Shown here: positions 4,947 to 5,633 of the stretch, one piece after another
Layout: each line of letters begins with the position of its first letter
How positions within the stretch are numbered: position 1 is the stretch's first letter
Source of the DNA: a bacterium
Lineage (GTDB): Bacteria; Tectomicrobia; Entotheonellia; Entotheonellales; Entotheonellaceae
Direction: 5' to 3'
Assembly: GCA_027294925.1 (NCBI GenBank)
Contig: JAPULM010000118.1
Span: 1 to 5,633 of the forward strand
DNA length: 5,633 nt
The notes under the pieces: model-generated
Databases searched by the model: none
What the model was told of the DNA's origin: nothing
The model's input: only the letters and a program-made list of their open reading frames with translations
Translations under genes and position numbers: made by a program

Positions 4947-5633
4947 TTACGCGCGTTGCAGCGCCCGCTCCAGGCGATCGCTCAGAATTTTCGAAAGATT
5001 GCGGTAGATTTTTGCGCCGATGCGTGGATAGCGGCGTTCGATGCGAGACAGAAAGCGTTCGTCAACCGCAAACACCTCAACCGCGTCAATTGCGACCACG
5101 TCCGCCATGCGCTGACTTTGCCGAATCAGCGCCATTTCTCCAAACACGTCGCCTCGTTCGAGAGTTTCGATGTGTCGTGCCGAGCCCGAGGTGTTGATCA
5201 CCACCTCGGCTTTGCCGTTAATCAGTACGAACATTTCGTTCCCCACGTCTCCCTGTGTGACAATAGGCCGGCCTTGGGGAAAGCTCTTGAGCTGGCCCAT
5301 CAAGATCACGATTTTTGCTTGCAGAGGCCGCAACCCGGCAAACAGGGGAATGGTCTTATGCGGGTCCCGACCGAGTTTGAGATACAGGACCTCCCACAGC
5401 GTAATGATCCGCGTCGTCGTGAGCAAAGCGGGCAGCAAGATCACATCTGCGGCGAGGGCGGCGACCATAGTGGCGGCTGACAACATGCCGAACTCCTGAA
5501 TCGGGATAAAAGTAGATAAGCCCAGGATGAGAAAGCCGAGGAACAAAATTGCGGTCGCGTAGAGAGCCGGCTTGCCCACCGTCGAGAGGGTTTGGACCAG
5601 TGCCTGCTCCTGGTCGGCCGTGTGTTGCATATC
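4947..5633 (-). CDS. MMPL/RND-type transporter fused to a cyclic-nucleotide-binding domain, C-terminal part
   Basis: The frame is open to the right edge (codon GAT before the ATG at 5630), so only the C-terminal ~228 residues are present. Numbering from that internal Met, residues ~1-75 match the end of an MMPL/RND permease: D-x-E-Q-A-L…T-V-G-K-P-A, a helix at ~22-42, P-I-Q-E-F-G, and a last helix at ~50-71 ending L-L-P-A-L-L. After a ~20-residue linker, residues ~95-215 form a CRP-like cNMP-binding domain: G-D-V-G-N-E-M-F-V-L-I-N-G-K-A-E-V, then the phosphate-binding cassette G-D-V-F-G-E-M-A-L with R174 in R-M-A-D-V. E165 and R174 are the canonical ligand-contacting residues. The domain would be cytoplasmic and could gate or regulate transport. 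The transported substrate is unknown. TAA is at 4949-4947. Confidence 0.9.
   Translation of the reverse strand, partial: DMQHTADQEQALVQTLSTVGKPALYATAILFLGFLILGLSTFIPIQEFGMLSAATMVAALAADVILLPALLTTTRIITLWEVLYLKLGRDPHKTIPLFAGLRPLQAKIVILMGQLKSFPQGRPIVTQGDVGNEMFVLINGKAEVVINTSGSARHIETLERGDVFGEMALIRQSQRMADVVAIDAVEVFAVDERFLSRIERRYPRIGAKIYRNLSKILSDRLERALQRA

Noticed and set aside
4956..5480. 174-codon plus-strand frame opposite the cNMP-binding domain
   Set aside because: It is antisense to a domain with all expected motifs and shows no domain of its own.

Overview
The window looks like a chromosomal piece from an uncultured Gram-negative-type bacterium. The signs are a Sec signal peptide on a predicted exported protein, an RND/MMPL-type transporter, strong AAGGAGG-like ribosome binding sites and moderately GC-rich DNA. 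The mix of an Asp-box protein, a carboxymuconolactone-decarboxylase-like protein, a classical SDR, an MMPL-cNMP fusion and dispersed CCCCTC/GAGGGG palindromes would fit a delta-proteobacterial or Tectomicrobia-like genome. That taxonomic guess is from general gene content only and is weak.

Layout, left to right. (1) 2-553 (+): the 3' end of an Asp-box (BNR/sortilin-like) beta-propeller protein. (2) 565-736: a cluster of GC-rich dispersed palindromic repeats. (3) 756-1289 (+): an AhpD/carboxymuconolactone-decarboxylase-like protein. (4) 1333-2892 (-): a compact three-gene operon, transcribed as TetR regulator (2892-2194), 63-residue two-helix membrane protein (2179-1988), class I SAM methyltransferase (1956-1333). 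It starts at a near-consensus promoter with a 15-bp palindrome between its -35 and -10 boxes, and it ends at a hairpin plus T-tract that overlaps the methyltransferase stop codon. (5) 2893-3312: a gene-poor divergent spacer. (6) 3313-4080 (+): a 255-residue SDR oxidoreductase. (7) 4081-4298: a convergent spacer with two different 11-bp-periodic tandem arrays either side of a perfect 11-bp hairpin. (8) 4299-4814 (-): an exported protein of unknown function. (9) 4947-5633 (-): the C-terminal end of an MMPL/RND transporter fused to a cyclic-nucleotide-binding domain, cut by the window edge.

How the genes may work together. The TetR operon has the shape of a self-regulated response unit: repressor, small membrane protein and methyltransferase made from one autoregulated promoter, probably in response to a small hydrophobic compound. 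The SDR is divergent from it and may belong to the same metabolic theme. The exported protein and the MMPL-cNMP transporter read in the same direction and may form an export module whose transporter senses a nucleotide or other ligand. These functional links are inferred from arrangement; substrates cannot be read from the sequence.

The parts most worth a second look are the TetR/63-residue membrane protein/methyltransferase operon with its apparently leaderless regulator, and the paired 11-bp arrays around a hairpin downstream of the SDR.
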